From NCBI GenBank assembly GCA_947491315.1, contig CANLII010000001.1, positions 186,001 through 250,000 of the forward strand: a stretch of DNA of 64,000 nt, written 5' to 3'. The position numbers were made by a program, and so were the translations under genes. The first letter of the stretch is position 1. Each line of letters begins with the position of its first letter. This document shows positions 27,883-38,144 of the stretch, piece by piece. The notes under the pieces were generated by a model. The model ran no database searches. It saw only the letters and a program-made list of their open reading frames with translations, and was not told the origin of the DNA. The stretch is from Ignavibacteria bacterium. Lineage in GTDB: Bacteria; Bacteroidota; Ignavibacteria; Kapaibacteriales; UBA961.

Positions 27883-29848
27883 CAGTTTCAGGAACCAATA
27901 AAATACTGTAATTCTTTCCGAGTGAAATCAATAGATTATTGAGGGCAGAATAGATAAGAGGAGGATTCTGCCATTTAATGAGAGAAAATGATAGTCTTCG
28001 CTCTCTATCTATTGTGATATAATCAGATGATTGTTTGTACACAATCCCACGAATTTGTGAATTGAAATCTCTAGATTTATCTCGATTCAATGTATCATCG
28101 AATAATCTTATGTCATAATCCAAGTATAAGTCGACTTCTGCTCCAGGACTTAGGTTAATTACGCGAAGTTTTGTCAATGTACGATCCAATTGATTGCGAC
28201 TATATGAATAATCCAAGATATTCTTATTCTCATCTATTATATAACTATACCGTTGATTGGAGTCAGTGGCAGTAATATTTGCAGTATTAGCAACGGTTGA
28301 AATAAGTGTGGTTCGATTGAGTGGAATAACTGTGGTAAATACACCATTCGTCTGTAAGCTTGCATTCTTCAAAATTGAACCAACTGTAACATCATGAGTG
28401 GTTTGTTTTGATGCAGCGTGAATGAGCTGTAAAATAGCACCTGACTCAAAACGAATAATCTCTCCTGATTCCTCTTGTAAAGCACAAATAATATCTGGTG
28501 CAATCACAAGTAAATAATTATTTCCACCTATGACCTCACCAATATTTTGGGATAAGATAGTTTGAGGAGTTGAACTTGTTTGAACAAGAAGTGGAATAGT
28601 TCCTGCTTGAACTTCAATCCTGTTTGAAAGATCTTTGTTGATTAAATTCGAATATAAAATACTACCTGCTTCAAATTTCTTTTCAATAGATCTTGCGGCA
28701 GAATTCAATGCTAATGGTTCAGGAGATTTTATGTTTATTGCTCTTAGACCTATCATTGATGTAGTTGGCTTTTCCCTCAAACTTTCTGTTATGATTAATG
28801 AGTATCCATTTGGAGAAAGAATATCTCTCGATACAATACATGAATAGGATCTATATGGAGAAAGAATAATGGATTCTGATGCAAGTACATTCCCATTAGG
28901 ACCTTCAATAATGATAGAGTCTTTAGAACTCGTTGAACAAGTCGAAAATACTATTGATTGAGAAGTATAAGAGAACTGATTGTCAGAGACTATATTTGAT
29001 GAATTACCTCTTTTCAATATGACATCAACATTCAAAGAGATGAGATTGTACAATGTCATTGAAGCAGTAAGATTTCCTGCATTTTGAAATTCTTCTAATG
29101 CCTGCATCACTCGTGAAAACTCGTTCAAAATAAATACTCTGATATTTGAGTTTGTTGGATCTCTACCAATTATGATAGTATAGATGCTATCACCTGAAAA
29201 CGAAAACCCGGATTTATCGAATGTTCCAATATGAGTATTATTAATAGCATTGACTAGGGAAATGGCATTGGAACCTGGCAATATTTCTGTTTCATTAGAG
29301 ACTTGTCCTCTTGGTAAAAATGAAGCAATCATTTCTCCTTGTTCACAACCGAGATGTACATTCAAAGGAAGGGAGTCCGGAAGGGTGTTTACTATTCGGA
29401 TCTTTGCCTTAGATCTTATTGCATCTGATCTAAATGTCGATAATTGTAATACATAGGCTGAATCCTGATTCTGAATTCCTGCACTTATGAAAGTTTGTAT
29501 TGTATTCCTGAAAAATGACATTTTTTGTCTTTGCAATGCAAGGGTTGAAAAGATCACTTGACCATCTTTAGAAATACTATAATGTGCACTATCGATTGTA
29601 TTCACCCGTAGATCAGAACTATTTCCATATCCAATATTTGAAAATGTCGGACAACCATCTATGGTGAAGGAACGTGATATATTGTCTCCCGACATATTGA
29701 TAAAACGAACACTAACACTGCTATCTCGTAAACTTGCATCATAGAGAAGCGGGTTTTCTTGAGCGCATCCACCGAGGAGGACAAACAGCATTGAAATTCC
29801 CAGGAAGAGAGACTTGTAGCTGAGTATATGTGATTTCGTTATAATCAT
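27845..29848 (-). CDS. lipoprotein with DUF4397-like repeats
   Basis: A 667-residue exported protein with a lipobox, LFVLLGGC, near residue 28. Beta-rich repeats resembling DUF4397 follow: VRFINMSGDNISRS, KIRIVNTLPDSLPLNVHLG, LRAINIKSPEP, LIHAASKQTTHDV and LRVINLSPGAEVDLYLD, each opening with a V/L-R-x-(I/V)-N-x-S type strand. Such proteins are common on the surface of Bacteroidota and relatives, without a known activity. I start at ATG 29848; a TTG at 29875 would add nine residues. It is divergent from prfA. Confidence 0.75.
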   Translation of the reverse strand: MIITKSHILSYKSLFLGISMLFVLLGGCAQENPLLYDASLRDSSVSVRFINMSGDNISRSFTIDGCPTFSNIGYGNSSDLRVNTIDSAHYSISKDGQVIFSTLALQRQKMSFFRNTIQTFISAGIQNQDSAYVLQLSTFRSDAIRSKAKIRIVNTLPDSLPLNVHLGCEQGEMIASFLPRGQVSNETEILPGSNAISLVNAINNTHIGTFDKSGFSFSGDSIYTIIIGRDPTNSNIRVFILNEFSRVMQALEEFQNAGNLTASMTLYNLISLNVDVILKRGNSSNIVSDNQFSYTSQSIVFSTCSTSSKDSIIIEGPNGNVLASESIILSPYRSYSCIVSRDILSPNGYSLIITESLREKPTTSMIGLRAINIKSPEPLALNSAARSIEKKFEAGSILYSNLINKDLSNRIEVQAGTIPLLVQTSSTPQTILSQNIGEVIGGNNYLLVIAPDIICALQEESGEIIRFESGAILQLIHAASKQTTHDVTVGSILKNASLQTNGVFTTVIPLNRTTLISTVANTANITATDSNQRYSYIIDENKNILDYSYSRNQLDRTLTKLRVINLSPGAEVDLYLDYDIRLFDDTLNRDKSRDFNSQIRGIVYKQSSDYITIDRERRLSFSLIKWQNPPLIYSALNNLLISLGKNYSILLVPETDGSNRTIIRQEY

Positions 29849-29850
29849 TG

Positions 29851-29858
29851 TAGTTTTG
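29851..29858 (+). promoter_or_regulatory. possible -7 element for prfA
   Basis: TAGTTTTG matches TAnnTTTG 40 bp upstream of the prfA start. No TTG lies at the expected -33 spacing, so this is tentative. A minus-strand TAACTTTG (29881-29888) lies 33 bp upstream of the divergent lipoprotein gene and may serve it. Confidence 0.3.
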
Positions 29859-29898
29859 AACTTATAATTAGACAAAAATACAAAGTTAATGGCTAAAG

Positions 29899-30972
29899 AT
29901 GGAAGAGAAGATACTTGCTATAAAAGAAAGATATGATACTGTTTTACAGCAGTTAAATGATCCTGAAATCATCGCAAACAATGAAGTTTTTAGAGAATTA
30001 TCCAAAGAATTGACTCAATTAGAACCAATTGTTCAGGTGGGTGACTCGTATATTCACACTTTACAATCTTTGGAAGCGAATAGGGAATTACTCGATCAAT
30101 CAATAGATTCTGAATTTAAGTCGCTGGCTTATGAAGAAAAACAAGAACTTCAATTACAATTACAAAATCATCTGGAAGTACTTACAATTCTTTTATTACC
30201 CAAAGATCCAAATGATCGACGAAATTGTATTGTAGAAGTAAGGGCAGGTACAGGAGGTGATGAGGCAGGTTTATTTGTTGGAGATTTACTCAAAATGTAT
30301 TCCAGATATGCTGAACAGAAAGGCCTTCATATTCAATTATTGGATTTACACGATAGTGAAGTTGGGGGATATAAAGAAGTTACTTTTGAACTCAATGGCG
30401 ATGATGTTTTTGGCATGATGAAATATGAAAGTGGAGTCCATAGGGTTCAGAGAGTACCTGCAACAGAATCTTCTGGAAGAGTTCATACATCTGCCGCTAC
30501 AGTTGCTGTATTACCACAGGCTGAAGATATTGATATCGACATCGTAGATTCTGACCTTGAGTTAAACTTCTCAAGAGCCGGAGGCAAAGGGGGACAGAAT
30601 GTAAATAAAGTTGAAACTGCTGTGCGAATTACACATAAACCTTCCGGAATTGTTGTGCAATGTAGGGAGGAAAGATCACAATTGGCAAACAGATTAAAAG
30701 CCATGAAACTTCTTCGAACAAAATTGTACGAATTAGAATTAGAAAAACAATCTGAAGCACTATCAAAAGACAGAAAAGAACAGATTAAAACCGGGGATAG
30801 ATCAGAAAAAATACGAACATATAATTATCCTCAGAATAGAGTCACAGACCATAGATTGGAAGGAGAAGCCAAGAATAATCCATTGCGTGAAATTATGGAT
30901 GGTGGTCTTGGAACAATTATTGAACAATTAATGGTTCAGGCTAAGTCAAAACAATTAGCAGAAGGTCAATGA
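29899..30972 (+). CDS. prfA: peptide chain release factor 1
   Basis: A 357-residue class I release factor. The catalytic GGQ loop is in [20 protein letters not shown]. The codon-recognition PxT motif is PAT within [15 protein letters not shown], which marks RF1 (UAA/UAG) rather than RF2 (SPF). The N-terminal helical domain, the [15 protein letters not shown] segment and the C-terminal [12 protein letters not shown] segment are all intact, and the length is typical. The next gene's ATG overlaps its stop (ATGA). Confidence 0.97.
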   Translation: MEEKILAIKERYDTVLQQLNDPEIIANNEVFRELSKELTQLEPIVQVGDSYIHTLQSLEANRELLDQSIDSEFKSLAYEEKQELQLQLQNHLEVLTILLLPKDPNDRRNCIVEVRAGTGGDEAGLFVGDLLKMYSRYAEQKGLHIQLLDLHDSEVGGYKEVTFELNGDDVFGMMKYESGVHRVQRVPATESSGRVHTSAATVAVLPQAEDIDIDIVDSDLELNFSRAGGKGGQNVNKVETAVRITHKPSGIVVQCREERSQLANRLKAMKLLRTKLYELELEKQSEALSKDRKEQIKTGDRSEKIRTYNYPQNRVTDHRLEGEAKNNPLREIMDGGLGTIIEQLMVQAKSKQLAEGQ

Positions 30973-32753
30973 ATGTTATAACATATATCATACTCCTCCT
31001 CTTTTTTTCCGGATACATACAAGCTTCAGAAAATACAATAAAAGATATTCAAAGAGTTTCGTATGGCCTATCCATCTTGCCTTCATTATCTTTTCATAGG
31101 GCCAAGATGCTGCCACCTAAGCCCATGTCAATTTGTTGTCCTGAATTTACAAAGGGCGATGGACTAGGTTATGATATATCGTTCTTTGCTACATATGTCA
31201 TTGATTATAATCATTTGATCGGGGCCACTTTCGGGTATAGAGATATAGGTGGAACACTTTCAACTGATACGTATGGTATTGTGAATTCTAAGAATGAACA
31301 AGGTTTAATACGATCAAGATTAGAAGTTGAGTTATCTTTAATCAATTTCCAGTTTTTATATAGTTTTACTCCTTTTCAGAGATTTGATATCACTTTGGGT
31401 ATGATGGCTGGAATCAATGCTTCAAAGAACTATACTTACAGGGAAAATATCGTTGATGGCCCACTGCTTTTTGATAATGGAGCTCAACAAAGAAATACCT
31501 CAATTGGAGCATTGGCAGGCATCAATCCAAGATATTTTGGCATTGTTCTAGGGACGTCATATAAAATACCAGTTATCAAGGATGAGTTTTTTTTAAAGCC
31601 TCTTCTTCAGTATACATATGCATTGCGTCCTACTCAATTCGGTACTAATTGGTATGTAGATGCTCTAACATTTGGATTAGGAATTGAATTACATCCTTTT
31701 GGCGAAATACAAAAACCGAAGAATATAATGAGTGATAATGAAGACTTGATTATTACAATTCAATCTCCAATAACTTATGCTATAAATATTAATCAAGTAC
31801 AAACAGGTAAAATACATATAAATCAAAAAGTGTATTTCATGCCTGTTTTACATGATTTGTATACAGATATTCTTAATCCAAATGAGATGTATTCAAACTC
31901 TTTTTTGAATTGTATAGATGATCATGGCTCTTGTAATTATCCGTGGATCATTGATACCATTTCACAAAGAATGCAACTATATCCAGAGAAGCAATTAGAG
32001 ATAGAGCTCAATGATGGATATGATTCTGAGTTATTTAGTAAACATATCAAGGGAGTTTCTTCATCCAGGAATATTGATAGTTCAAGATTCATCTTTACAT
32101 TTATTAAAGAGCAAACAAATCAAAAAATAGGGAAGATTATCAATGATGATCTGATTGCCCCATATGAAATGCTAAGTAATGATACATCGTATGAATACCC
32201 AAATATTCAGTTTGAAGTACAGTCAGAGAGCGAACATACATTCGATTGGGGATTATATGATATTGATGCAAAACACATCATCAAAAAAGGGAAAGCAACT
32301 TGTAATAAACCTATACTTATTGACAGTATTCCCGATAACTTCGTGAGGGGATCACTCCGGGCAATAATCTTTGAACAAGCGGAGAAGAAACTCATTCAAA
32401 GTGAGATTTTAATTGATAGACCTAAACTTGTAGTTTCAGATCCAATTCAAATCGAAACTGCAGCATTGTTTGATTTCAACAGCGATAAACTTCGAAATAT
32501 TGATATTGTATCATTGAAACAATTCTTGAAAAGTCTCAAAAAAGAAGATAGCATCATCATTGAAGCATTCACGGATTTAAGCGGAGATATAGCTTTGAAC
32601 ACAGATTTAGCCAAAAGAAGAGCTGAATCAGTATCTGTTTTATGTACAGAAACCCCTAAAGAAATCATACTTTCTCCATTGAAACCAAGAAATACAGGGA
32701 AAAAGGAGTTTCAAAAAGCCTATAATCGAATTGTCACTATCAAAAGGAAATAG
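30969..32753 (+). CDS. OmpA-family outer-membrane protein
   Basis: A 594-residue exported protein with a signal peptide at residues 1-19 (ending YIQAS). Residues ~30-255 look like a beta-barrel with repeated alternating strands ([24 protein letters not shown]). A central region of unclear fold follows. The C-terminal domain from about 495 has the OmpA peptidoglycan-binding pattern [15 protein letters not shown], then [27 protein letters not shown]. It should link the outer membrane to the cell wall. Translation is likely coupled to prfA by the ATGA overlap. Confidence 0.78.
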   Translation: MNVITYIILLLFFSGYIQASENTIKDIQRVSYGLSILPSLSFHRAKMLPPKPMSICCPEFTKGDGLGYDISFFATYVIDYNHLIGATFGYRDIGGTLSTDTYGIVNSKNEQGLIRSRLEVELSLINFQFLYSFTPFQRFDITLGMMAGINASKNYTYRENIVDGPLLFDNGAQQRNTSIGALAGINPRYFGIVLGTSYKIPVIKDEFFLKPLLQYTYALRPTQFGTNWYVDALTFGLGIELHPFGEIQKPKNIMSDNEDLIITIQSPITYAININQVQTGKIHINQKVYFMPVLHDLYTDILNPNEMYSNSFLNCIDDHGSCNYPWIIDTISQRMQLYPEKQLEIELNDGYDSELFSKHIKGVSSSRNIDSSRFIFTFIKEQTNQKIGKIINDDLIAPYEMLSNDTSYEYPNIQFEVQSESEHTFDWGLYDIDAKHIIKKGKATCNKPILIDSIPDNFVRGSLRAIIFEQAEKKLIQSEILIDRPKLVVSDPIQIETAALFDFNSDKLRNIDIVSLKQFLKSLKKEDSIIIEAFTDLSGDIALNTDLAKRRAESVSVLCTETPKEIILSPLKPRNTGKKEFQKAYNRIVTIKRK

Positions 32754-32797
32754 CCATAACAAGGGAAAAATCAGGATGATTTTATAGCAGAATATTG

Positions 32798-32805
32798 TAT
32801 CTTTG
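32798..32805 (+). promoter_or_regulatory. possible -7 element for secG
   Basis: TATCTTTG fits TAnnTTTG and lies 35 bp upstream of the secG start. The -33 region only has a T-run at an imperfect distance. Confidence 0.35.
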
Positions 32806-32840
32806 CATCTTATTGCCAACATATTATTGACGGTTTCACT

Positions 32841-33212
32841 ATGTTTACTCTCGCTATCATTTTGATGATTATTCTTGGCTTATTGCTTATTGTGGCAGTT
32901 TTGATTCAGCCGGGCAAAGGCGATATGACGACATCCATGTCTGGTTTCGGAAATCAGCTTGGTACCATGTTCGGTTCACGCAGAGCATCAGATTTATTGA
33001 CTAAAATCACAATTATCATTGGTGCAACCATCATGGTGATAGCATTATTGGCCAATAAATTTTTATTGAATCCCGGTGATATCACCAGAGATCCTGCAAC
33101 CGTGAATGCAGCTAAGCCAATTATTCCACCATCTACTCCTGTTCAAAAGCCTGCGACTCCACAGCCGGCACCTGCACAGCAGCAACCGGCATCGGAACAA
33201 CCTAAACCATAA
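32841..33212 (+). CDS. secG: preprotein translocase subunit SecG
   Basis: A 123-residue SecYEG accessory subunit. Two hydrophobic segments (about 2-21 and 52-70) flank the conserved cytoplasmic loop LIQPGKGDMTTSMSGFG, then FGSRRASDLLTKIT, the SecG signature. The C-terminal tail (from about 92) is Pro/Gln/Ala-rich and unconserved. A terminator follows five bases later. Confidence 0.93.
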   Translation: MFTLAIILMIILGLLLIVAVLIQPGKGDMTTSMSGFGNQLGTMFGSRRASDLLTKITIIIGATIMVIALLANKFLLNPGDITRDPATVNAAKPIIPPSTPVQKPATPQPAPAQQQPASEQPKP

Positions 33213-33217
33213 CTGTA

Positions 33218-33244
33218 AAGCCGATCATTGATCGGCTTTTTTTT
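33218..33244 (+). terminator. terminator after secG
   Basis: An 8-bp stem (AAGCCGAT / ATCGGCTT) with a five-base loop is followed by eight T. The T run touches the stop of the convergent permease gene. Confidence 0.88.
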
Positions 33245-34406
33245 ATTCATGTCTTAATTGTTCAGATATATTGGTTCGAGTTGCCAAAATTGATGGATAT
33301 ATACCGGCAATGGATGAAACGCTAATTCCAAGAATGATGCTCATCAAAACTATATCATAAGAAAGAGATACAGGCATGGTTGAAACAATGCTATTTGGCA
33401 ATGAAACCCACCCATAACTTTCCTGGCCATAACAAAGAAGAACACCCAATCCAGCACCTAATATTGAACCCATAGAGCCAATTACCAATCCTTGCAGCAT
33501 GAATGTCCATTTAATATCTTGTTGACTAGCTCCCATGGAAAGAAGCATTGCAATATCCTTTGATTTAGACTTCACCATCATCCACATAGCGATTAATATA
33601 TTAAATGCGGAGACAAAAGAAATAATCCCAAGTATTATAAAACTCATATTTCTTTCAAATTCCATTGTCGAATACAGTTCATGATGAAGATCTTTCCACG
33701 ATTCAATCTGTAATGTACCAATGGTTTTATCTGCCTTTAGAGACTTCATGAGCTCATAGACATTATCTGGATTCTCAATTCTTAAGTCTGCAAATTGCTT
33801 ACCCACCAATCCATTATCTCGTAAAAAGCCCAAATCAGCCATGATAAATGAATTATCATATTGAACACCTGAACTTATTTGAAAGATACTATCAATTACT
33901 ACTTGTATCCCGGTAGGTAAAGCCATGCCAGAAATTGCCATATCAATCATTTCAGGAGTGGAAAGTGAAATCGTATCACCTTTCTTCACTCCTAATTTAT
34001 CTGCTAGGCCAATACCTATAGCCACTTTGTTGTCAGTCTTTTTAATATATGTATGGAATGTTTCTATGCCAAGTATCATTCCGGCTTGTGTTACTTCTCT
34101 ATGACCAATGATAATCTTTGATGAGGAACTTTCATTGAATTCATACTTAGTAACATACTTACTTACTCTCTCTTCAAGAGCTTTACAATCAATATCTTCA
34201 TTCAAAGTTATTCGTATATGCGGATCTATGGTTAAAAGCATATCTCTAACCAATAATCTAAATCCATTAAATATTGAAGTCACACAAATAAGAGACGCAA
34301 TACCAATCAATAAGCCCAAAAATGCCAATACATTGATGAAAGAGATGAAAGAGCGTTGTTTAATTGAAAAGAGATATGTACGGGATAATAATAAGGGAAT
34401 GCGCAT
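33243..34406 (-). CDS. FtsX-like ABC permease (LolC/LolE type)
   Basis: A 387-residue inner-membrane permease of the lipoprotein-release type. TM1 (about 20-45) lies in a segment starting FISFINVLAFLGLLIGIAS. A periplasmic domain spans about 50-250, and three C-terminal segments contain the FtsX pattern SFVSAFNILIAMWMMVKSK, DIAMLLSMGASQ and the terminal GIYPSILATR. It probably works with an unseen LolD-like ATPase to transfer lipoproteins. Its start codon is adjacent to the ppk1 stop, so the two genes are one transcript. Confidence 0.87.
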   Translation of the reverse strand: MRIPLLLSRTYLFSIKQRSFISFINVLAFLGLLIGIASLICVTSIFNGFRLLVRDMLLTIDPHIRITLNEDIDCKALEERVSKYVTKYEFNESSSSKIIIGHREVTQAGMILGIETFHTYIKKTDNKVAIGIGLADKLGVKKGDTISLSTPEMIDMAISGMALPTGIQVVIDSIFQISSGVQYDNSFIMADLGFLRDNGLVGKQFADLRIENPDNVYELMKSLKADKTIGTLQIESWKDLHHELYSTMEFERNMSFIILGIISFVSAFNILIAMWMMVKSKSKDIAMLLSMGASQQDIKWTFMLQGLVIGSMGSILGAGLGVLLCYGQESYGWVSLPNSIVSTMPVSLSYDIVLMSIILGISVSSIAGIYPSILATRTNISEQLRHE

Positions 34407-36482
34407 TTATAGTGTTTTAAGTTTAGCAGGAATTGATTTGAATGTGGACAATTCTTTAAGAAAATAATGTTGTGAGTTAAATCCATCTTCTCTTTGTAGG
34501 GGCCTTACATATTGACCATTCTCATTGAGTTTCCAAGAAGCAGAACTGTCCTCCAAATATATTGAAAGGATATGTTCCAATAATGAAAATGATTGTTTAT
34601 CTAAAATAGGGAACATGATTTCAACTCTATTATTGAAATTCCTTGGCATCCAATCAGCTGATGATACATAGATCTCGGATTTTCCATTATTTGAGAAATA
34701 GAATATTCTGCTATGTTCAAGGAATCTACCAATAACACTTTTCACGGTGATATTTTCACTCAATCCAGGAATATTGGGAATAAGCGAGCAAACACCTCTA
34801 ATGATGAGTTCAATTTTTACACCTTTTTGTGAAGCTTTATACAGTGCATCAATGACTTGTCTATCAACCAGGGCATTCATTTTTATGACAATTCTACCCG
34901 GTTTTTCATGAGTTGAATACTCAGCTTCTCGAGAAATCAAATCCAATACATCATTGCGTAGATGATCGGGGGCAACAGAAAAACGATCCCAATGTTCATG
35001 ATGAGAATACCCTGTCAACATATTGAACAAATGTATTGCATCATTAACAAAATCTTCACGACATGTGAAATATCCAATATCTGTGTAAACTCGTGAAGTT
35101 GACACATTATAATTACCGGTACTTAAGTGTAAATATGTGCGGATTTTATGTTCTTTCCTTACCACCATTGCAATCTTACTATGAATCTTTAAACCTAGAA
35201 CTCCATACACAACATGTACGCCCACATTCTCTAATTCTTTTGCCCAGTTGATATTATTTTCTTCATCAAATCTGGCTCTTAACTCGACAAAAGCGGTGAC
35301 TTGTTTACCATTTTCAGCTGCTATTTTAAGAGCTTCAATTACAGGAGATGAACCACCTGCGCGATAGAGCGTGATTTTGATTGCTAAAACTAGATCATCT
35401 GTAGAAGCTGCCTGTAGAAAACGAACCACACTTGAAGTAAAGGAGTCAAATGGATGATGAACAAGTATATCTTTCTTTTTTATGTGATCAAATATTTCTG
35501 ATGATAAACCTAGGAATTCAGGACATTGTCTTGATAATAAAGGAGTATCTTTTAATTGAGGTTTATCCACTTTATACAGCGTATAAAAATCACTCAAATT
35601 GAGTGGAATGTCTGAAAAGTATATATCCTCATTATTGATATTCATTGATTTGCAAAGCATTTGAACTACATCTTTAGAAGTTGAAGATTCAACCTCAAGA
35701 CGAACTGCATCAGTACCCCAACGCCTGTGCCGTACTTGCTCTGCAATTTCAGACATCAAATCTTCAGCTTCATCATAGGCTATATCCAAATCAGCATCTC
35801 TTGTTACTCTGAAACAATGCGACTCAGAAATGGTAAAACCTGGAAAGAGTATATCAGCATTCTCTTGTATGATTTTTTCCAAGAGTATAAATGTTTGATG
35901 AATTGGGTGGACATTAATACTGATCAAACGATCCAGTATTGGTGGAACTTGCAGCACTGCTACTTTAGAACCTACTTTCTTTTCATCTTTCAATAGAAAA
36001 ACAATATTCAAAGATCGATTGAGAAGTCTGGGAAAAGGATGTCCGGGATCAATAGCCAAAGGTGTTAAAACAGGTAATATATCTGTTACGAAAAGTCCTT
36101 TCACATAGGCCAGATGAGACTCATTAAGGTCGGATAACTCTAGCAATTTAATGCCTTGCTTTGATAATGCAGGCATGATATCATTTTTGTAATAATTCTC
36201 ATGTGCTGAATGCAAAGGCATTAACATCGTTCGCAATCTCTGTAATTGCTCTGCAGGTGTTAAGCCATCCACAGATAACTCAATAGCATGCTGTAATAAT
36301 TGCTCTTTTAAACCACTCACGCGAATCATAAAAAATTCATCAAGATTCGTGGTGAATATTATCAGGAATTTGAGTCTTTCAAGTAATGGATGGGACTGAT
36401 TATTTGCTTCATGAAGTACTCTTTCATTAAATCGAACCCAAGCGACTTCTCGATTGATATATTTGGGGATTAACTTGTCCAT
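34407..36482 (-). CDS. ppk1: polyphosphate kinase 1
   Basis: About 691 residues. PPK1 polymerises the ATP gamma-phosphate into polyphosphate. The N-domain is visible from YINREVAWVRFNERVLHEA. Helical CHAD-like parts follow, then two phospholipase-D-like halves. The first conserved His is in KIHSKIAMVV, the phosphohistidine site in characterised PPK1. The second is in FLEHSRIFYFSN. Arg/ATP-binding segments ITLYRAGGSSPV and FVELRARFDEENNI are intact. The ATG at 36482 matches the family start. A Ppx/GppA homologue occurs about 7 kb away. Confidence 0.95.
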   Translation of the reverse strand: MDKLIPKYINREVAWVRFNERVLHEANNQSHPLLERLKFLIIFTTNLDEFFMIRVSGLKEQLLQHAIELSVDGLTPAEQLQRLRTMLMPLHSAHENYYKNDIMPALSKQGIKLLELSDLNESHLAYVKGLFVTDILPVLTPLAIDPGHPFPRLLNRSLNIVFLLKDEKKVGSKVAVLQVPPILDRLISINVHPIHQTFILLEKIIQENADILFPGFTISESHCFRVTRDADLDIAYDEAEDLMSEIAEQVRHRRWGTDAVRLEVESSTSKDVVQMLCKSMNINNEDIYFSDIPLNLSDFYTLYKVDKPQLKDTPLLSRQCPEFLGLSSEIFDHIKKKDILVHHPFDSFTSSVVRFLQAASTDDLVLAIKITLYRAGGSSPVIEALKIAAENGKQVTAFVELRARFDEENNINWAKELENVGVHVVYGVLGLKIHSKIAMVVRKEHKIRTYLHLSTGNYNVSTSRVYTDIGYFTCREDFVNDAIHLFNMLTGYSHHEHWDRFSVAPDHLRNDVLDLISREAEYSTHEKPGRIVIKMNALVDRQVIDALYKASQKGVKIELIIRGVCSLIPNIPGLSENITVKSVIGRFLEHSRIFYFSNNGKSEIYVSSADWMPRNFNNRVEIMFPILDKQSFSLLEHILSIYLEDSSASWKLNENGQYVRPLQREDGFNSQHYFLKELSTFKSIPAKLKTL

Positions 36483-36554
36483 GTTTTCCAATGTTCTAGC
36501 TCGAATAAAATTGAATCAATGGTGAATATAGGATTTACGAGCCTTCTTAACAAG

Positions 36555-38090
36555 TCAATTTCGCTTAATGAATGGCGTTATTGTACTCACTGATTCAAAT
36601 CCTTGATAATCTTTAACACTATGAACCAAGATATAGACAGATGACGGTAAGTCAATTGTATACATAAAGGGAAATACTGTTTCAGTTGGTATTAACTTAT
36701 CTACAAAGATTGATGATATAAAGAAACCATCAAGAGTATACACATCACATGAATATATTCCAATGGTAAATGGTTGTGTAATGCGTATTTGCTGACAATT
36801 CAAGTATGCCCCTGTACATCCCACAAAATCTATAGTCATATCCTTTGCATTTGGTGACTGAATTTGACTATTCATATTACCGGGTGTTCCGCCTTGTTCA
36901 TTCATTGAAATGAACCAATCTCCTCCATTGAGAGAATCACTGTATTCAAATGAAGAGAATGGCCAGTATGAAGTGTATTTTGAAATGAGGTAATCATAAT
37001 TGATGGAATCGATTATGACACCATTTGGGTCTATAATTTGAATTCTTATGCCCTCATTCGACAATGTAAGGCCATTATCATGAATACATACATGATCTGA
37101 AAGTCTTTGATCCGGTTCTTTTGTTATAAGTACATATTCTGATGAATTCTCCAAAGACAAATCAATTGTATCTTTTCCTATGATACAAGTATATCCATCT
37201 TGAAGATTGATCTTTTTTTCTAGTATTCTGAGTTCAATAAATTCAGGAAATTTATTATCATGAACATTTATCTCATTGATGATGATGCTTCTACTGGGAA
37301 ATGAATGATAGTATTCGAAGATTCCATTATTATTATACAATCGAGGATCTTCCAAAAGATGAGAAGATAGTATAGAAATCTGATTCATTCCTTCCGAAAT
37401 ATCTAATTCAGATACTGATATACCTATTTCAGACATTTGATTCATCATAAGTTTGTCTAGGTAAGAGCTAACTTGTGATGTTCCCGTTGAAACAATGACT
37501 TGAATATCTAGAATTGGGATATTTCCATTATTGTATAACATAAAGTACACGGAATCATCATGTACATATATTGATTTGAGTTGGAGATCATGATCAATCG
37601 GATGTATTGAATTGATAAATCCACATGTATGTCCATTTGGATTTATGGAAGTAGTGAGTACTTTACTTACAAATGTATCTTTCATGCGTTCTAGACTCTT
37701 TCCTTTTTGCTCCTTGCTTATAGTATATGCAATTGAATCAATGACTGTACTATCCTGATTCCGAAGTATTATTTTATCTTTTGAATTATTCAGTGTTGGC
37801 AAAACAGCTTGTCTCACTGGACATTGAATTGGATTTACTGTATTCTTTAAAGTATTCGTATCTCTTGTGATTATGAGATATTCTTTTGGAGGAATAACAA
37901 TGTGTTCAATCTTTGTGCGAGTTGTCGCGTCTTCGATCCATAATACAGGTACGGAAAAAGTCTTGGTTGAATCAGTATTATACAATTCTATCCACTCCGG
38001 ATTACGGGATAATGGATAAGGCATGAATTCATTGATTATGATTTGTGAATTCGCTATGAACGGTATAAAGAACAGGAAGATTATTATCAT
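36555..38090 (-). CDS. secreted protein with two lamin-tail domains
   Basis: About 511 residues. The signal peptide is MIIIFLFFIPFIANSQ. Two lamin-tail-like (LTD) modules are visible: the first starts IIINEFMPYPLSRNPEWIEL at about 17, the second at about 270 (IIINEINVHDNKFPEFIELR). Both have the N-E-F/I-x-P and W/F-IEL pattern. The last ~80 residues (CDVYTLDGFFISSI, then the PSSVYILVHSV strand) resemble a T9SS sorting domain without its usual N-P-N opening. The start at 38090 is chosen because the longer option at 38114 would place the codon in the terminator hairpin of the upstream gene. Confidence 0.7.
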   Translation of the reverse strand: MIIIFLFFIPFIANSQIIINEFMPYPLSRNPEWIELYNTDSTKTFSVPVLWIEDATTRTKIEHIVIPPKEYLIITRDTNTLKNTVNPIQCPVRQAVLPTLNNSKDKIILRNQDSTVIDSIAYTISKEQKGKSLERMKDTFVSKVLTTSINPNGHTCGFINSIHPIDHDLQLKSIYVHDDSVYFMLYNNGNIPILDIQVIVSTGTSQVSSYLDKLMMNQMSEIGISVSELDISEGMNQISILSSHLLEDPRLYNNNGIFEYYHSFPSRSIIINEINVHDNKFPEFIELRILEKKINLQDGYTCIIGKDTIDLSLENSSEYVLITKEPDQRLSDHVCIHDNGLTLSNEGIRIQIIDPNGVIIDSINYDYLISKYTSYWPFSSFEYSDSLNGGDWFISMNEQGGTPGNMNSQIQSPNAKDMTIDFVGCTGAYLNCQQIRITQPFTIGIYSCDVYTLDGFFISSIFVDKLIPTETVFPFMYTIDLPSSVYILVHSVKDYQGFESVSTITPFIKRN

Positions 38091-38125
38091 AAAAAAAGCT
38101 ACCTCATAAAACATGGGGTAGCTTT
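38091..38125 (-). terminator. terminator after the acyl-CoA dehydrogenase gene
   Basis: On the minus strand a 13-bp stem (AAAGCTACCCCAT / ATGAGGTAGCTTT, with one G-U pair) and a five-base loop are followed by a long T run. It lies 20 bp after the dehydrogenase stop. Confidence 0.88.
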
Positions 38126-38144
38126 AAGAAAAGGGAAGAATCTA

